Positions 46,435 to 58,041 of a stretch of DNA of 64,000 bases are shown piece after piece. This DNA comes from Oncomelania hupensis (Eukaryota > Mollusca > Gastropoda > Littorinimorpha > Pomatiopsidae). Position 1 is the first letter of the stretch. The number at the start of each line of letters is the position of its first letter. A program made the position numbers and the translations under genes. The notes under the pieces were generated by a model. The model was given only the letters and a program-made list of their open reading frames with translations. It did no database searches and was not told the origin of the DNA. The DNA is taken from the NCBI GenBank assembly GCA_036898135.1, contig CM072511.1, positions 39,589,056 through 39,653,055 of the forward strand, in the 5' to 3' direction.

Positions 46435-48140
46435 TGTTACTGATGATGATGATGCCTAATTTTGTTGTTATTCATCTAGTTATTGTTTGTCTTTCTTCTT
46501 TCTTCTGTTTCATGTGCGGTTTCTAATGACGTGACAATGGCTGGAACAGGTGAGCATTTATGTTCAATACCTTTTGTTTGTTTGCTTTTTGTTTGAACTC
46601 CATCAGGTTGCTGAATTTACCGCATTTTCACGAACTTTGGCGTTTGTCACTCCTTGTATATGAATCGCCATAGGGATATATCCCACAAAAAAAACTTCCA
46701 TTAATGCTAGATCACACTTTGTTTTTTTTTTGGTTTTGGTTTTTTTTTTTGTCACTTATTTTCCTTCTTTAGCGTGATGTCCTTGCGTGCATCGGTGCAC
46801 TTCTTTAAGTTGATTTTTTTCCCAAAAACTTTGTGCACGATAATTTGTGAATCATGTTAAGATAGGCATAACTCGCAGATGCACATTAATACATTTTGGA
46901 CACACATCTTTATATATATATTAATTTGTTTTAAATTAGAGAGCGTGATGATGAGGTTGCCTGATGGGATTTGTGAATCGTGGGACCAACGTCTAGTTTG
47001 TTGTTGTTTTTGTTGTTTAGTCTGTGTGCCTGTCTTTCTTTCTAGTCGGTGTCTGTCTGTGTGGGTTAACCATTTAGTCTGTGCCTATTGGTGTAGAGAT
47101 TTGGAACGGACGATTGACATGGAATGGAATAATTATTTGAAAGACGTGGTGGGCCCACACTTGGTTAGAGCATCGATTTCAGACTGATCTATTGTTCCCA
47201 TCTATGGTTGGAACACTGGTTTACTCAGAGCTAATTCCCAATATTTACATGAGTGTATTATTATTTTTTGACATTTTAAAGCGTCTACTCGCAATATGAA
47301 AACGGTGAATGCATATACTGTAATGATCTATTTCTAATACTTTTCTTACTGAGAATGGATGTTTGAGAAATGAGGTCTCTTTTTGTATGAATCTGGTATA
47401 TTTCACCTTTTCTATATAAGTGCTTGTCCAAGGACCCTGTACTCTTATGCGTGAGTTCAGCGAATGTGTGGACATACACCTTAGCCTTGATTTGACAACC
47501 TATACAGATTGCCAGATATCGTGTCTGGAAGGAAAGGACAGCTCTGGCATCCCTTGTTGTTATCAGGCCATCCTTTCAGCCGCTGCCACCTCGTCACATG
47601 CGCGATAGGTTATCGTCATCTCTTGCGCTCTCTTCATATTCAAATTACAAGGCACTCGTAGTATTGATCGAAACCTCCAATGACGTCAGTCAATCCTCTC
47701 CCCCACCCCTCATCCCGGGGGTACCCACCCTCTCACTTCTCTACCCCAGCTACGAGTACCTCGAGAGTATCGGAGATTGCTGGAACCCGCGGTGGGTTTA
47801 AATTTCTATAGATTCAAGGACACCTTGAACATCGGAGACCGCATGACGTCTACGCCGTAGTTTACGTTGAGTGCCAGAGATCTATCATTTCTAGGACTGT
47901 CTGAACATCAGTGACTGCTGACGTATACGCCTCAATCTATTTTTAGTGTCAGTCCCAGGACAATCCGAGTATCCGGACCTCTCAAAGTCTAAGCCTGACT
48001 CTACACGGAGCGTTAGAGATCTCTCAGCGCTGGACCTACTGAGGCATACAAGTCTGTGCTTGCTTGATAGACCTCTCCATACTCCGTTTGGTTCTTGGTT
48101 TGAGAGGACTCAGGGTACGTGGCTCGACAGACTCATTGTG
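46435..48140. other. Unassigned sequence
   Basis: About 1.7 kb with no gene recognised. T- and A-rich runs lie near 46720-46750. Confidence 0.4.
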
Positions 48141-48150
48141 CGCCTAACGT

Positions 48151-48300
48151 AGTGGCCGCAAATGGCTTACGTTTTACGGCTTATGCTTTAGGTTATGAGA
48201 TTTTTAACTGACCGGAATTTTGACGGGTGGCCACACCTTATGATTTTAGTGGCCATATTTGGCTTAAGTTTTACGGCTTATGCATTGGGTTGAAGATAGT
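48151..48300. repeat. ~96-bp tandem duplication
   Basis: AGTGGCCNNAWWTGGCTTA, then GTTTTACGGCTTATGC, occurs at 48151 and again at 48247, an offset of 96 bp, with moderate divergence. Confidence 0.65.
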
Positions 48301-48672
48301 GGCGCCGTGTTTGTCACGGCCCGGTTCGAATTTATAAGCGTGTATATCTGTGTAATTTCACTTTTTCCATGACAATATCATGTACTCTTTCACGATTTGA
48401 CGATTAGTTAGTTATTCATTACTTGTATGGTGATCGGACTATAATATGAAACAACTTTTACTAAGATCAACACGCAACAAGTGAATTCAACTGCCTTAGT
48501 TCGCCAAGTCGTGTGTAGCAGACAACCTGTATCATACAAGGGAGGAGTTTAGGTTGACCTCTAACCTCATGATCTCACACTCTCGCTTCTGATTGGTCCT
48601 CGTAAGCCCGGCTTACGTATTTTTGCAGTAGAAATCAAACATGCATTATCCTTGTGAAAGTTTACATTAGCC

Positions 48673-50204
48673 AATATTGTGACGTGGGGTTTTATTGTTG
48701 CTGGGCTCTGCACAATGGAATGCTATTACCCACTCCTCTTAGTCTATGGGGATCGCTAGTGAATCTCCCTTTGACTTCACTTAATACATTTGTTTAGCTC
48801 GGTTTGTGTTTAGGCTGTGGTACAGAGATAGATAGAAAAATGGTAAGAGATCACTGTCACACTAGCTTTCACACGACTATGAACCATATCATATCATATG
48901 TAGTCCAGCCACTTGATAATAATAAAAATCACACATTTATTTCCTCTACTCTATACACAATCTTCGAAGTACGAAAAACTTAAAAGTTCAAATGTCAATG
49001 CGAATGGTTCGCTCACTGACAGTCTAGGCAGCTACTTTCTCATCATAGGGCACTGGATACTTTCTGCCCTAATGGTCAGAGTTCTTGAAGAGTGGACTAC
49101 TGTGGTCCTTTTGATACCAGTTTTAGTGCACTGTTTCGAGGGGCACTTAACTGAGTGGTTGAAGCGCTGCGTTGTGGTGGATTCTGTGACAAGCTGTGTT
49201 GTCGTGGAGTCTTCTCCCTGTGGTTAGACTGGTGGGCTATCTTCGCGCAATGCTGGAGATGCCTCGGCAGCCAACTTTTAGCGACGACTTGTCTTTGTTG
49301 TTCGCCGAGTTGGGCTCACGATTTAATGCCTGCTCGTCTGTAACATATGAGACGAAAATCTGCACCACCCTGTATAATAGGTGTGTGCAGAGCGTCTCAC
49401 TGAAGGCCGAAGTAGCCCTCAGTGATTAGCTTCACATCTCTATATATAAGCGACGAACATTCTGCTAAGTCCATGGTCGGTCCTCTGGAATCTCCACTCT
49501 AATTTCCTATACATATATAAATATAAATCATGGCTAACTATACACATAGAGAAAGAATTAATATTATACACATTCTCTGGTACAGCCACTGGTCTGCAGG
49601 CATACATTTTGGTTAAACAACAGTGGTTCTGTCAGGTATAGAACATGACGTCGGCCGGTCGTGCTCGCCTCGTGGTCGGATTCTCCACGTGGTCACGCCA
49701 AGTCGGACTAACAATTCATTCTATGCATAGCAAATTTCACACACATAATTCAACAATAATATAAATACATCACGATGAAACAGAAGTATGTTCATTTACC
49801 TTTTTGACAATGTCAGGCCGTGGCTAACTTGATTGAATTCGAATATTCAACAAGTACTGCTTCCCTGGTCTATCAGTGGAGAGATAGGACGTAGCTGTGT
49901 ACTCTAGGCAGTTTCAATGTAGACTGACTTTTCTATCTCTCTGCTTGAATCAGCCAGAACTGGTTCTACCTATGCTAGCTGTGTTCTCATTGGATGGAAA
50001 ATTCTGAGTGGATGTGTAAAATCGAATGCTCTATCGTAGGCTGCGATGATGTCACTAACTGTGCGGGCGTCAAGCTACAACTGTGTTACGCATGATCACT
50101 TCTGCCGTCTGCTTCAGACCAACAGTGACCTTCTAAGTCTACACTGACCAAACAAGCAAAAGCTCAAATTGTGCGGGGTAAACTGGTCTTCTTGTTACAA
50201 ATAT
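48673..50204 (+). mobile_element. Solo LTR (left), 5-bp target duplication AATAT
   Basis: The LTR proper is 48678-50199, starting TGTGACGTGGGG and ending CTTGTTACA. It is flanked by AATAT at 48673-48677 and 50200-50204. It aligns along its whole length, in opposite orientation, with 50431-51509, apart from an extra 464 bp (49342-49805). No primer-binding site, polypurine tract or gag-pol is attached, so it is a solo LTR left by recombination between the two LTRs of a full element. Shared internal phrases include GGGCTCTGCACAATGGAATG, TAGTCCAGCCACTTGATAA and GGACTACTGTGGTCC. Confidence 0.92.
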
Positions 50205-50425
50205 GCAAGGACTAAATAAGGAATTCATAAGCATAACACAAGTGTGGCCGGATGCTACATTCCAATGTGGCCGAGCCTTAACTTGTTTCAAAGCTTAGGT
50301 CTCTTTAGATCTCTGAAATTCATTATGCTATCAGTCTCATTCAGATCCACAAGTTTAACCGAAATACACGATAGGTTGGGTGTAGAGCGAGAGAAAGGCG
50401 AGAATAGCTGAAGAGGATGGAGGTG

Positions 50426-51514
50426 GGAGGTGTGACGAGATTACTAGTTTTACCCTGCCTATTTACTATTTAGCCTTGTTTAGTCATTGTAACTTTAGAA
50501 AGTTAGAGTATTACACAGCAGCTGATTACAGTATGGGAGGTACACACACTGCGAGCTTGACGCAGGCAGTTAGTGACGTCATCACTGTGTGCCTTGAATC
50601 TGAAAGTTTTAACCAATGGGACGCAGGCGGAGCGGTTTGAGCCGGTTCGGACAGGGTCAAAACCTAGCATAGCTTAAGTCAGTGCTACGAAAGATACCGA
50701 AGTCTACACAGCTAGACCGGAGCAGAGAACTATCTTCACTCATAGACCAGGAAACAGGACTTGTGAATTTTAGAATTCACTCAAGTAGCCACGAGCCTGA
50801 CATTGTCAGACAGACGAGCAGGCGAGCTATCCCGTGCGCCCAACTCCAAGGGAAAACCAAGTTGGCTGTTTAGCCCCTACAGCACAAGACTGAGGGAGCA
50901 ACCCTGAAAACACCTTGCAAGACCCCACAGCGTGGCAAGGGACCAAACTACACGACGACACCGCGTGTACCAGAAGCTACCTCAACGAAGGACTTCAAAC
51001 ACACCATACTGCAGTTAAGTGCATAAGCAAAAGTGCACCCAAACTGATAGCAAAAGGACCACAGTAGTCCACTCTTCAGAACTGTAGTAAAAAGGACCAC
51101 AGTAGTCCAATCTTCATGAAATCTAGAAGCCATTGCCCGATGAAGACATAACAGCTGCCTAGACTATCAGCGATCGAATTATTTGCATTGACTTATGACA
51201 TTTTAAGGTAGATTAGTACATCGAAAATCTTGTATAGAGTAGAAGAAATAAATGTGTGATTTTAACTGTTATCAAGTGGCTGGACTACATATGATTCATA
51301 GCCGTGTGAAAGCTAGTGTGACAGTGATCTTTTACCATTTTTCTATCTATCTCTGTACCCCAGCCTTAGCACAGACCGAGCTAAACAAATAAATTTATTA
51401 AAGTAATTCACAGGGTGACTAACTAGCAGTTCCCATCGCATAAAGCGTGAGGGTTACAGCATTCCATTGTGCAGAGCCCAGTAACCCATAAACCCAACCC
51501 CACGTGACAGGAGG
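50426..51514 (-). mobile_element. Solo LTR (right, inverted), 5-bp target duplication GGAGG
   Basis: The LTR proper is 50431-51509 on the minus strand (1079 bp), starting TGTCACGTGGGG and ending CTCGTCACA, the usual TG...CA ends with a short inverted repeat. It is flanked by GGAGG at 50426-50430 and 51510-51514. A CRE-like TGACGTCA lies at about 50575. The phrase GGACTACTGTGGTCC is duplicated here but single in the left LTR. No internal element sequence remains. Confidence 0.92.
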
Positions 51515-51575
51515 GTTGAAGGGAATGATGTAGTGTAAGGAAGGGGAGGTTCAGGGTTAATCCTTTCCTTCTTAA

Positions 51576-51580
51576 TATTG

Positions 51581-51672
<92 letters not shown>
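51576..51672. repeat. (CT)n microsatellite
   Basis: About 97 bp of pure CT. Confidence 0.97.
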
Positions 51673-51674
<2 letters not shown>

Positions 51675-51676
<2 letters not shown>

Positions 51677-52175
51677 TGTATAATCCAGGAGAAGGACCTC
51701 AAAAGGATCAACTACAGTGTAGTCATCACCCACCATCTTCGTTCGCGAAACGACAATAATTATGAATAGTTACTCTTGTAGCAGTGTTCATGAAGAAACA
51801 AAAGAGGTGTTTGTCCATCTGTATTAATTTGTCGGTCATTAATTACCATATTTATTTTATTCGTATTGACTGCATATTGTGTTGTAGAATTGTATAATGT
51901 TGTACTGTACATTGTACTGTATTAGTGTATGCAGAAATATCATATTATTTAAGTCTGACTTGACCGTATTCCTGTAATTGCCTTTAGGCAAGTTACCATA
52001 ATTTCAAAACGACTTAGTCTATTTTCCTATAAAATTACTCGAAGAAGGATTTCTCATTTGAAGTCAGGTTGTCTGCTAATACTGCTCATATTAATGTGCT
52101 GAGTTTACAGTAAGTATCTCTTCGCTTTGATCCTTATGAATATTCCTGTAATAGCCTTTGGACATATCCTACTAT
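51675..52175. other. Unassigned sequence
   Basis: About 500 bp. ATTCCTGTAATWGCCTTT occurs at about 51969 and 52142, a short spaced repeat. Nothing else recognised. Confidence 0.4.
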
Positions 52176-52176
52176 A

Positions 52177-52211
52177 CCGCTGGACCTAAAGCAATAACCA
52201 TGTAATGTAAT
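52177..52211 (+). repeat. Family C 3' tip
   Basis: Only the last 35 bp (CCGCTGGACCTAAAGCAATA, then ACCATG and TAATGTAA), abutting an RTE tail directly. Confidence 0.7.
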
Positions 52212-52213
52212 TT

Positions 52214-52380
52214 CTATCCTATTATATCCCGTAACTCGAAAGTCATTGGGGCACCACAGATGATCGTTTAACCAGCGTACTCCATCTTTCTCTGTCCTCA
52301 GCAATCCTCAGGGCTTCGCTCAGTTTCAAGCCGGTCCATTCCCGAATGTTGTCTTCCCACCTCTTTTTCTGTCTCCCTTA
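52214..52380 (-). pseudogene. RTE-like 3' fragment (minus strand)
   Basis: It holds the last ~165 bp of the RTE family, with a decayed (GGATA)n tail at 52214-52230 and coding for a KKRWEDN...TGLKLSEAL-type C-terminus on the minus strand. It is truncated at the GGAGACAG codons. Confidence 0.85.
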
Positions 52381-52440
52381 TAAACAGCACTATGTGGACA
52401 ATAATGTCTTCGCCTAGGCCCCTACAATTCTCTTCCTATT

Positions 52441-52832
52441 CTGATCTCCAACGAAGAATACAAAGCACGGAGATGAGGTGTTACAGAAGACTTCTGGGTA
52501 TTTCCTATACCCAGCACATCACCAACGACGAAGTCCGACAGACCATCACACAAGCCATTGGACAACACGATGACCTGCTCACAGTGGTGAAAAAACGTAA
52601 ACTCCGATGGTATGGCCACGTCACCAGATCCTGCAAGGCACGATGCAAGGAGGTAGAAGAAGAGGGAGACCGAAAAAGAGGTGGGAGGACAACATTCGAG
52701 AATGGACTGGTTTGACACTGAGCGAAACAATCAGGGTTGCTGAGGACAGGTAAAGATGGAGTACGCTGGTTAAACGATCATCTGTGGTGCCCCTACGACC
52801 TCCGAGTTATGGGATAGGATAGGATAGGATTC
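52441..52832 (+). pseudogene. RTE-like 3' fragment (plus strand)
   Basis: Starts at SDLQRRIQSTEMRCYRRLLG and runs through SYTQHITNDEVRQ and VVKKRKLRWYGHVTRS. A ~21-bp deletion then removes SGLAKTIL (CAGATC joins CTGCAAGGC) and shifts the frame. The (GGATA)n tail is at about 52812-52832. Together with the minus-strand fragment at 52214 it forms a head-to-head pair about 60 bp apart. Confidence 0.88.
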
Positions 52833-53141
52833 TGAATTAATGAGATTTTACTTGATGCAGTCGGTTTTTTTCCCCGCCAGTAGTGCTTATATTAAAAGGT
52901 ACGGTGTGTCCCCTGTTGCTTTCTTAGCAGACCTTCCTAGTCGCCAGTTTTAGCATTATCGACATGTGCTCGCAGACTGAAACATCCAGGGCTTTGTAGG
53001 TCTGGTGTCATAGTAATGGTGTCTTGCCTTAAAGGAATTATTTTATTGGAAGAATGTCAATGAAGACCCTTCTTCAGTGTTAACATACTGTTTGGTTTAT
53101 CACTTTCTCAATCATAGCGTTTCTCCAAACTGAGAGTTATT

Positions 53142-53237
53142 TATTTATTTAATAGTTTTTATATAGCGCTTTTCAAGCTCAAGAGGCACTGGTAGATACA
53201 TGATCTAACAAAATCCGACTGAGGCGCCCACTCGAGA
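53142..53237 (-). mobile_element. Family B, 3' fragment
   Basis: Minus-strand fragment with the tail TAAATAAATAAATAA at left, then the complement of AAGCGCTATATAAA and the GCGCCTCAGTCGGA part of the family. Confidence 0.7.
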
Positions 53238-53414
53238 TCATTTTATTCGCATAATATGGTCAGTTTGACTTTATTGTATTACAAGTGCTGTTTATATTGT
53301 TTCTAACAGTAAAACCCGTATTCAGTTCAAATGATTAATGCCTGAACTACATGTTTTTTTTTAAAGACAGGTGCAGAAATACGTTTAAATATATCTACTA
53401 CAACTTTATTCTTC

Positions 53415-54003
53415 TATCTCCATTGGCTTCCTGTGCACAAACGCATTAAACACAAACTGCTTTCAGTTGCCTATCACACAGTTAAAGAGCTCACTCCTGA
53501 ATACATGTTCGAACTTGTGAATGTGTACGAACCATCTCGCAGCCTCCGCTCAGTTTCCAAGTCTTTATTCGTTGTTCCTGGGCACAAGCAGTGTAGGACT
53601 AAGAGCTATGGCCAGAGGTCTTTCAGATACACTGCACCGGTCTGGTGGAATGCTCTTCCAGAAGGCATAAAGAGAGCAGACTCTGTCGATGCATTTCGCA
53701 GAAACTTGAAAACGCATTTCTTCTCTTCTTGCTAATCTGGATGTATAATTATCTGATCTCATCCCAATTTCATAAGTCACTGCGTGAAAGTATTGCATAA
53801 ATGTTAATTGACTGGTCTGCCTGCTAGAATGTGTTGAGCGATAGTGAAGAAGTTAAAATGTTAAGTTATGATCTATGCACCCTTCCCGCCACTCTGTGTG
53901 TGTGTGTGTGTGTGTATCCACCTCCCTCCCACCAGCGCTGCGATCATGCCCGTCGGCGTGGAGATATTTACGCGCTTTATAAATTATTTATTCATTCATT
54001 CAC
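53415..54003 (+). pseudogene. CR1/L2-like non-LTR retrotransposon, 3' fragment (second family)
   Basis: Coding from LHWLPVHKRIKHKLLS (53418) to the TAA near 53735 gives the extreme C-terminus of the RT protein: YEPSRSLRS, YGQRSFRYTAPVWWNALP and FRRNLKTHFFSSC. It is related to but clearly distinct from the copy at 30.5 kb. The 3' UTR (about 270 bp) holds a GT tract (about 53897-53914) and ends GCGCTTTATAAATTATTT followed by an (ATTC)n tail (about 53987-54001). The element is 5'-truncated, with no catalytic motifs left. Confidence 0.88.
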
Positions 54004-54482
54004 ATCTCTACATCATATTAATACAGATAATACAGATATATTCACATTTTTGGTATAAATTCCTCGCAGGTGAAGAGATGAAAATGGATCGATTTATGTC
54101 CTTGAATGCGTTTTAGGCCGTGGATGGGAGAAAAACGACATTTGCACTGTAAATGTCAGGTCGTGTCCTCCCTAGGGCCTTGACGCCCCCCCCCCCCCAC
54201 TCCAACCCCATTCCCCACCAAGCCTTCTATCACTACCTTCCACGTAGGGCCTTGACACCCCCACCCCAAACCTCCATCTCCATTCCACACCACGCTTTCT
54301 ATCACTACCTTTGCCTTCTCCTTTCCCCGTCCCATCCTCATATCCCTTTCCCTAGCGAGTCTCTTCTTCTCCAAACCCACTTATTACCCCCGCAGATGAC
54401 TGTGCTCACAACATCACTTTGTGATTAAATTGTTAATGTTGCGAGCTGTTTTACTTTTAGCAGAATTTTAGAATTCATACTA

Positions 54483-54653
<171 letters not shown>

Positions 54654-54989
54654 TCGATGCTATAAACGCCCATTTCCCTAACTCATCAACCTAGCTCAAA
54701 GCGCGGCTATCTTCACCAGCATATATGCTCCCATGTTACACACACACACACTCTCTCACATACATAACAATAAGCAATAACCATGTAATGTAACATAAAT
54801 AACAAACCCACAGCTATCACTCAGACATGTGTAAAGGCAGAGCGATCCGTATTAGAAGACGGGAAAAAATCGAATTTGTCGTTGTTGAAATGTTTTGAAT
54901 GACTGCATCCAAAGCTATTATGGTAGGGAGGGAAAAAATCGGAATACCCGGAGAAAACCTCCGGCGATCCCGAAAAGTTCCGTACCTAA

Positions 54990-55185
54990 GTCATATAAAT
55001 TCGCACCCTGAAATTAAAATTTGATGATCAGTGTGAGCCAGACCAAATGGTCTGGTAAATATGTATGATGAGGGCTTTTTAGCCCAATTTTATTGTCCTT
55101 AACGCTCATGCAATAGGACGTTAAGCATCGTTTTTCGTTTTTCGAACCCGCGACCTTCGGCATAGGAAACGGCGCGTAACCAGAC
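54990..55185 (-). mobile_element. tRNA-like SINE (probable)
   Basis: On the minus strand a TCTGGTTACGCGCC stretch is followed by GTCGCGGGTTCGAA, matching a tRNA-like head with a good B box. About 130 bp of body follow (GATGCTTAACGTCC, then GGGCTAAAAAGCCC). No target duplication was found. Confidence 0.45.
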
Positions 55186-55189
55186 CCCC

Positions 55190-56120
55190 ATGTCCTCTTC
55201 AAACCCCACCCATCTACTCATGTTATTAAATTATTATACACGTTCGGATCAACTTTGCATGCGAGGATCAACGGAGATCACCCCTTTCTGTGTTGACACC
55301 TGTAAGCTCTCCGCAAATAGATGAGCGTTCTACGTCCCTTCATCGTTCTCTCTTCCGCAGCGGTGGAACGCTAGAGTCATAGTTTGATTATCCAATTTCG
55401 TTCCCTTTGGAAGCCTTGACAAACGAGCATTCAACAGCTGAACGTATCAATAATTGGGATTATTAGATTTTGTCAGATTGAGATGATCAAAGTCCCTTTC
55501 GAGCTGCATTGCCCTAACATCCATTCTACCACAGCATGCTCTTCCGTGCGACCGATTTGTTTGCGTCTGTACGCGTTATATAATGCGTGCTGACAGTATT
55601 TACTGGCGCTCTAACTTGTTGATCTTCCACCAGTTTGGGTTACCTCAAAAAGGCTCAAATCAAACTTTACCATCTTTTCAAGACCTATCTGTTACACTTA
55701 TTAGATCCGCGATTGTTTTCTGTGACAACATGAATTTCTATGAAAAGACCTGTAAAATGTACATGCACAGGTACTACATTTGCAGGTAATGATCTGTGCA
55801 AATGACGTCACCACATGACCTTTTGACATTCTCGTGATTGATGAAGATGAAGGCCTAGAAGTCCCAATGGTGTTAACACTGATGCATGGACCAATAAAGT
55901 AAAACCAATCTTTATAGTAGTGCTTGAAGCAATGGTGCACAGTGATAGTAATATGTCGCTTTCTAAATTAGCCCAATTTATCGATCTACATGTATACATC
56001 GATCCACAGGTAAGTCAGAATGGCTCAGTGGTCAGCTGTGCTCAAACTGGCAGGAGGTTGTGTGCTTCTTGGGTGACATAGCTATATCCTCACTAAACAA
56101 AACTGCTGTCCTGACTATTT
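55190..56120. other. Unassigned sequence
   Basis: About 930 bp with no recognised gene or repeat. Confidence 0.4.
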
Positions 56121-56126
56121 TTTTAA

Positions 56127-56232
56127 ATTTTATTATTATTGAGGATTTTTATAGCGCACTTATCTCGCCGTACTTGACCGGACTCTAGGCGCTGGCCGAT
56201 ACAGGATCTGACTCAAACCGCCCGAGACGCCC
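56127..56232 (-). mobile_element. Family B, 3' fragment joined to an RTE copy
   Basis: Minus-strand family B end whose conserved GAGGCGTCTCGGG-like sequence runs straight into the CCCATTTGGAAAGAC phrase of the neighbouring RTE copy, with no spacer. Confidence 0.7.
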
Positions 56233-56752
56233 ATTTGGAAAGACAGGACCATCACTCTACAGCCTGCACTCCAAAGTAAGGTTGCAGTGCTCCCTTGTCA
56301 TCTCCATCTTCCTATATTCTTGCGAAACATGGACCCGCACAGCAGACCTACAATGAAGAATACAAAGCATGGAGATGAGGTGCTACAGAAGACTTCTGGG
56401 CATTTCCTATTCCCAGCACATCACCAATGACGAAGTCCGAAGGACCATCACACAAGCCATTGGACAACAGTGGTAAAGAAACGGAAATTCCGATGGTATG
56501 GCCACATCAACAGAGTATCAAGCCTTGCAAAGAGCATACTGCAAGGCACGGTGCAAGGGAACAGGAGAAGAGGGAGACAGAAAAAGAGGTGGAAAGACAA
56601 CATTCGAGAATGGACTGGCTTGACACTGAGTGAAGCCATGAGGACTGCTGAGGACAGAGAAAGATGGAGTACATTGGTTAAACGATCATAATTATGTGGT
56701 GCCCCAACGACTTTCGAGTTACGAGATAGGATAGTAAAGGATAGGATCTGAC
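56232..56752 (+). pseudogene. RTE-like non-LTR retrotransposon, C-terminal fragment
   Basis: Starts at the PIWKDRTI region and covers SLVISIFLYSCETWT, MEMRCYRRLLGISYSQHITN, KKRKFRWYGHINRVSSLAKS and RWKDNIREWTGLTLSEAM. There is an 8-9-bp duplication near 56260 and a deletion after GQQW. It ends in a (GGATAG)n tail at about 56728-56752. Confidence 0.88.
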
Positions 56753-56756
56753 CGTG

Positions 56757-57812
56757 TCTATCCTATCCCTATCCTATCCTATCCCATAACACGGAGGCGT
56801 AGGGGCACCACAGATGATCGTTTAACCAGCGTACTCCATCTTTCCCTGTCCTCAGCAACCCTGATTGTTTCGCTCAGTGTCAAACCAGTCCATTTCTCGA
56901 ATGTTGTCCTCCCACCTCTTTTTCTGTCTCCATCTTCTTCTACCTCCTTGCACTGTGCCTTGCAGGATGATCTTTGCAACTCCTGATGATCTGGTGACGT
57001 GGCCATACCATCGGAGTTTCCGTTTTTTCCCCACTGTGAGCAGGTCATCGTGTTGTCCAAAGACTTGTGTGATGGTCTGTCGGACTTCGTCGTTTGTGAT
57101 GTGCTGGGTATAGGAAATGCCCAGAAGTCTTCTGTAGCACCTCATCTCCATGCTTTGTGTTCTTCGTTGGAGATCTGCTGTGAGGGTCCATGTTTCGAAA
57201 GCATATAGGAAGATGGAGATGACAAGGGAGTGCAGCAGACTTACCTTGGAATGTAGACTGATGGTCCTGTCTTTTCAAATTGGCTTCAACCTCGCAAGGG
57301 CAGCAGTTGTTTGTGCGATCCTGGAGAGGACTTCCTGTCGGGACCTATTGTCTGATACAATGGCTCCTAAATATTTGAAGCTATGCAATGTGGTGAGGGA
57401 TTGGCCTTGGACTTTGATGTCCGTGTTGATGCCATTGGTGTTGTTGGTCATCATTTTGGTCTTCTCTGCACTTATTTCCATTACATATGCTCTGGAGGTG
57501 GTGTCAAGCCTCTGTACCAGCTGTTCAAGTTCTTGTTGCTCTCCAGCCAATCCATCAATGTCATCCACAACACGGAGGTTGGAGATTGTTCTTCCCCCTA
57601 TGCTGACTGTGCCTTCGTAGTCTGCTAGGGCATCGGACATGATGTTCTCTAGGAAGATGTTGAAGAGTGTTGGAGAGAGTAGGCATCCCTGGCGCACACC
57701 GATTGTTGTTCTGAACCAGTTTCCGATGGCGCTGTTATGGAGGACTGCACTGGTAGCCTTGTCATACAGGCTTTTGATGACTTCAATAATTTTAGGAACA
57801 CTAAAAAAATTT
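56757..57812 (-). pseudogene. RTE-like non-LTR retrotransposon, partial RT domain
   Basis: The minus-strand 3' tail (GGATA)n lies at 56757-56787. Coding runs from IIEVIKSLYDKATSAVLHN (about 57795), through RT motif B (GVRQGCLLSPTLF, about 57700), motif C region, EKTKMMTNNTNGINTDIKVQ and RIAQTTAALARLKPI (about 57280). A frameshift follows, then MEMRCYRRLLGISYTQHITN to the RWEDNIRE C-terminus. The usual FADDIDGLAG motif reads VVDDIDGLAG here. Truncated 5' of motif A. It lies tail to tail with the plus-strand copy at 56232. Confidence 0.92.
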
Positions 57813-57869
57813 TTTTTATGGAAATGTTCTCGTTGATTTTCTGGCACGAATGAACATATTAATAAGCAT

Positions 57870-57990
57870 CCACACACACACACACACGCACACACACACA
57901 CCCACCCACCCACACACACACCTACACACACACCCACACACACACCCACGCACACACACACACACACACGCACAAACCCACACACCCATA
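57870..57990. repeat. (CA)n microsatellite
   Basis: About 120 bp of CA with CCCA and CGCA interruptions, between the RTE copy and the MULE. Cys/Val-rich frames through it are artefacts. Confidence 0.95.
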
Positions 57991-58041
57991 CACACACTCG
58001 CACACGCACCATTCCTCCCTCTTCCTACTCCTCCCTCCCTG

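Noticed and set aside
48678..51509. One large DNA transposon with ~1-kb terminal inverted repeats
   Set aside because: Each arm has its own different 5-bp target duplication and TG...CA ends, so they are two separate solo LTRs.
55080..55100. Terminator-like GGGCTTTTTAGCCC palindrome
   Set aside because: An intrinsic terminator has no meaning in this eukaryotic context; it lies in a SINE-like body.
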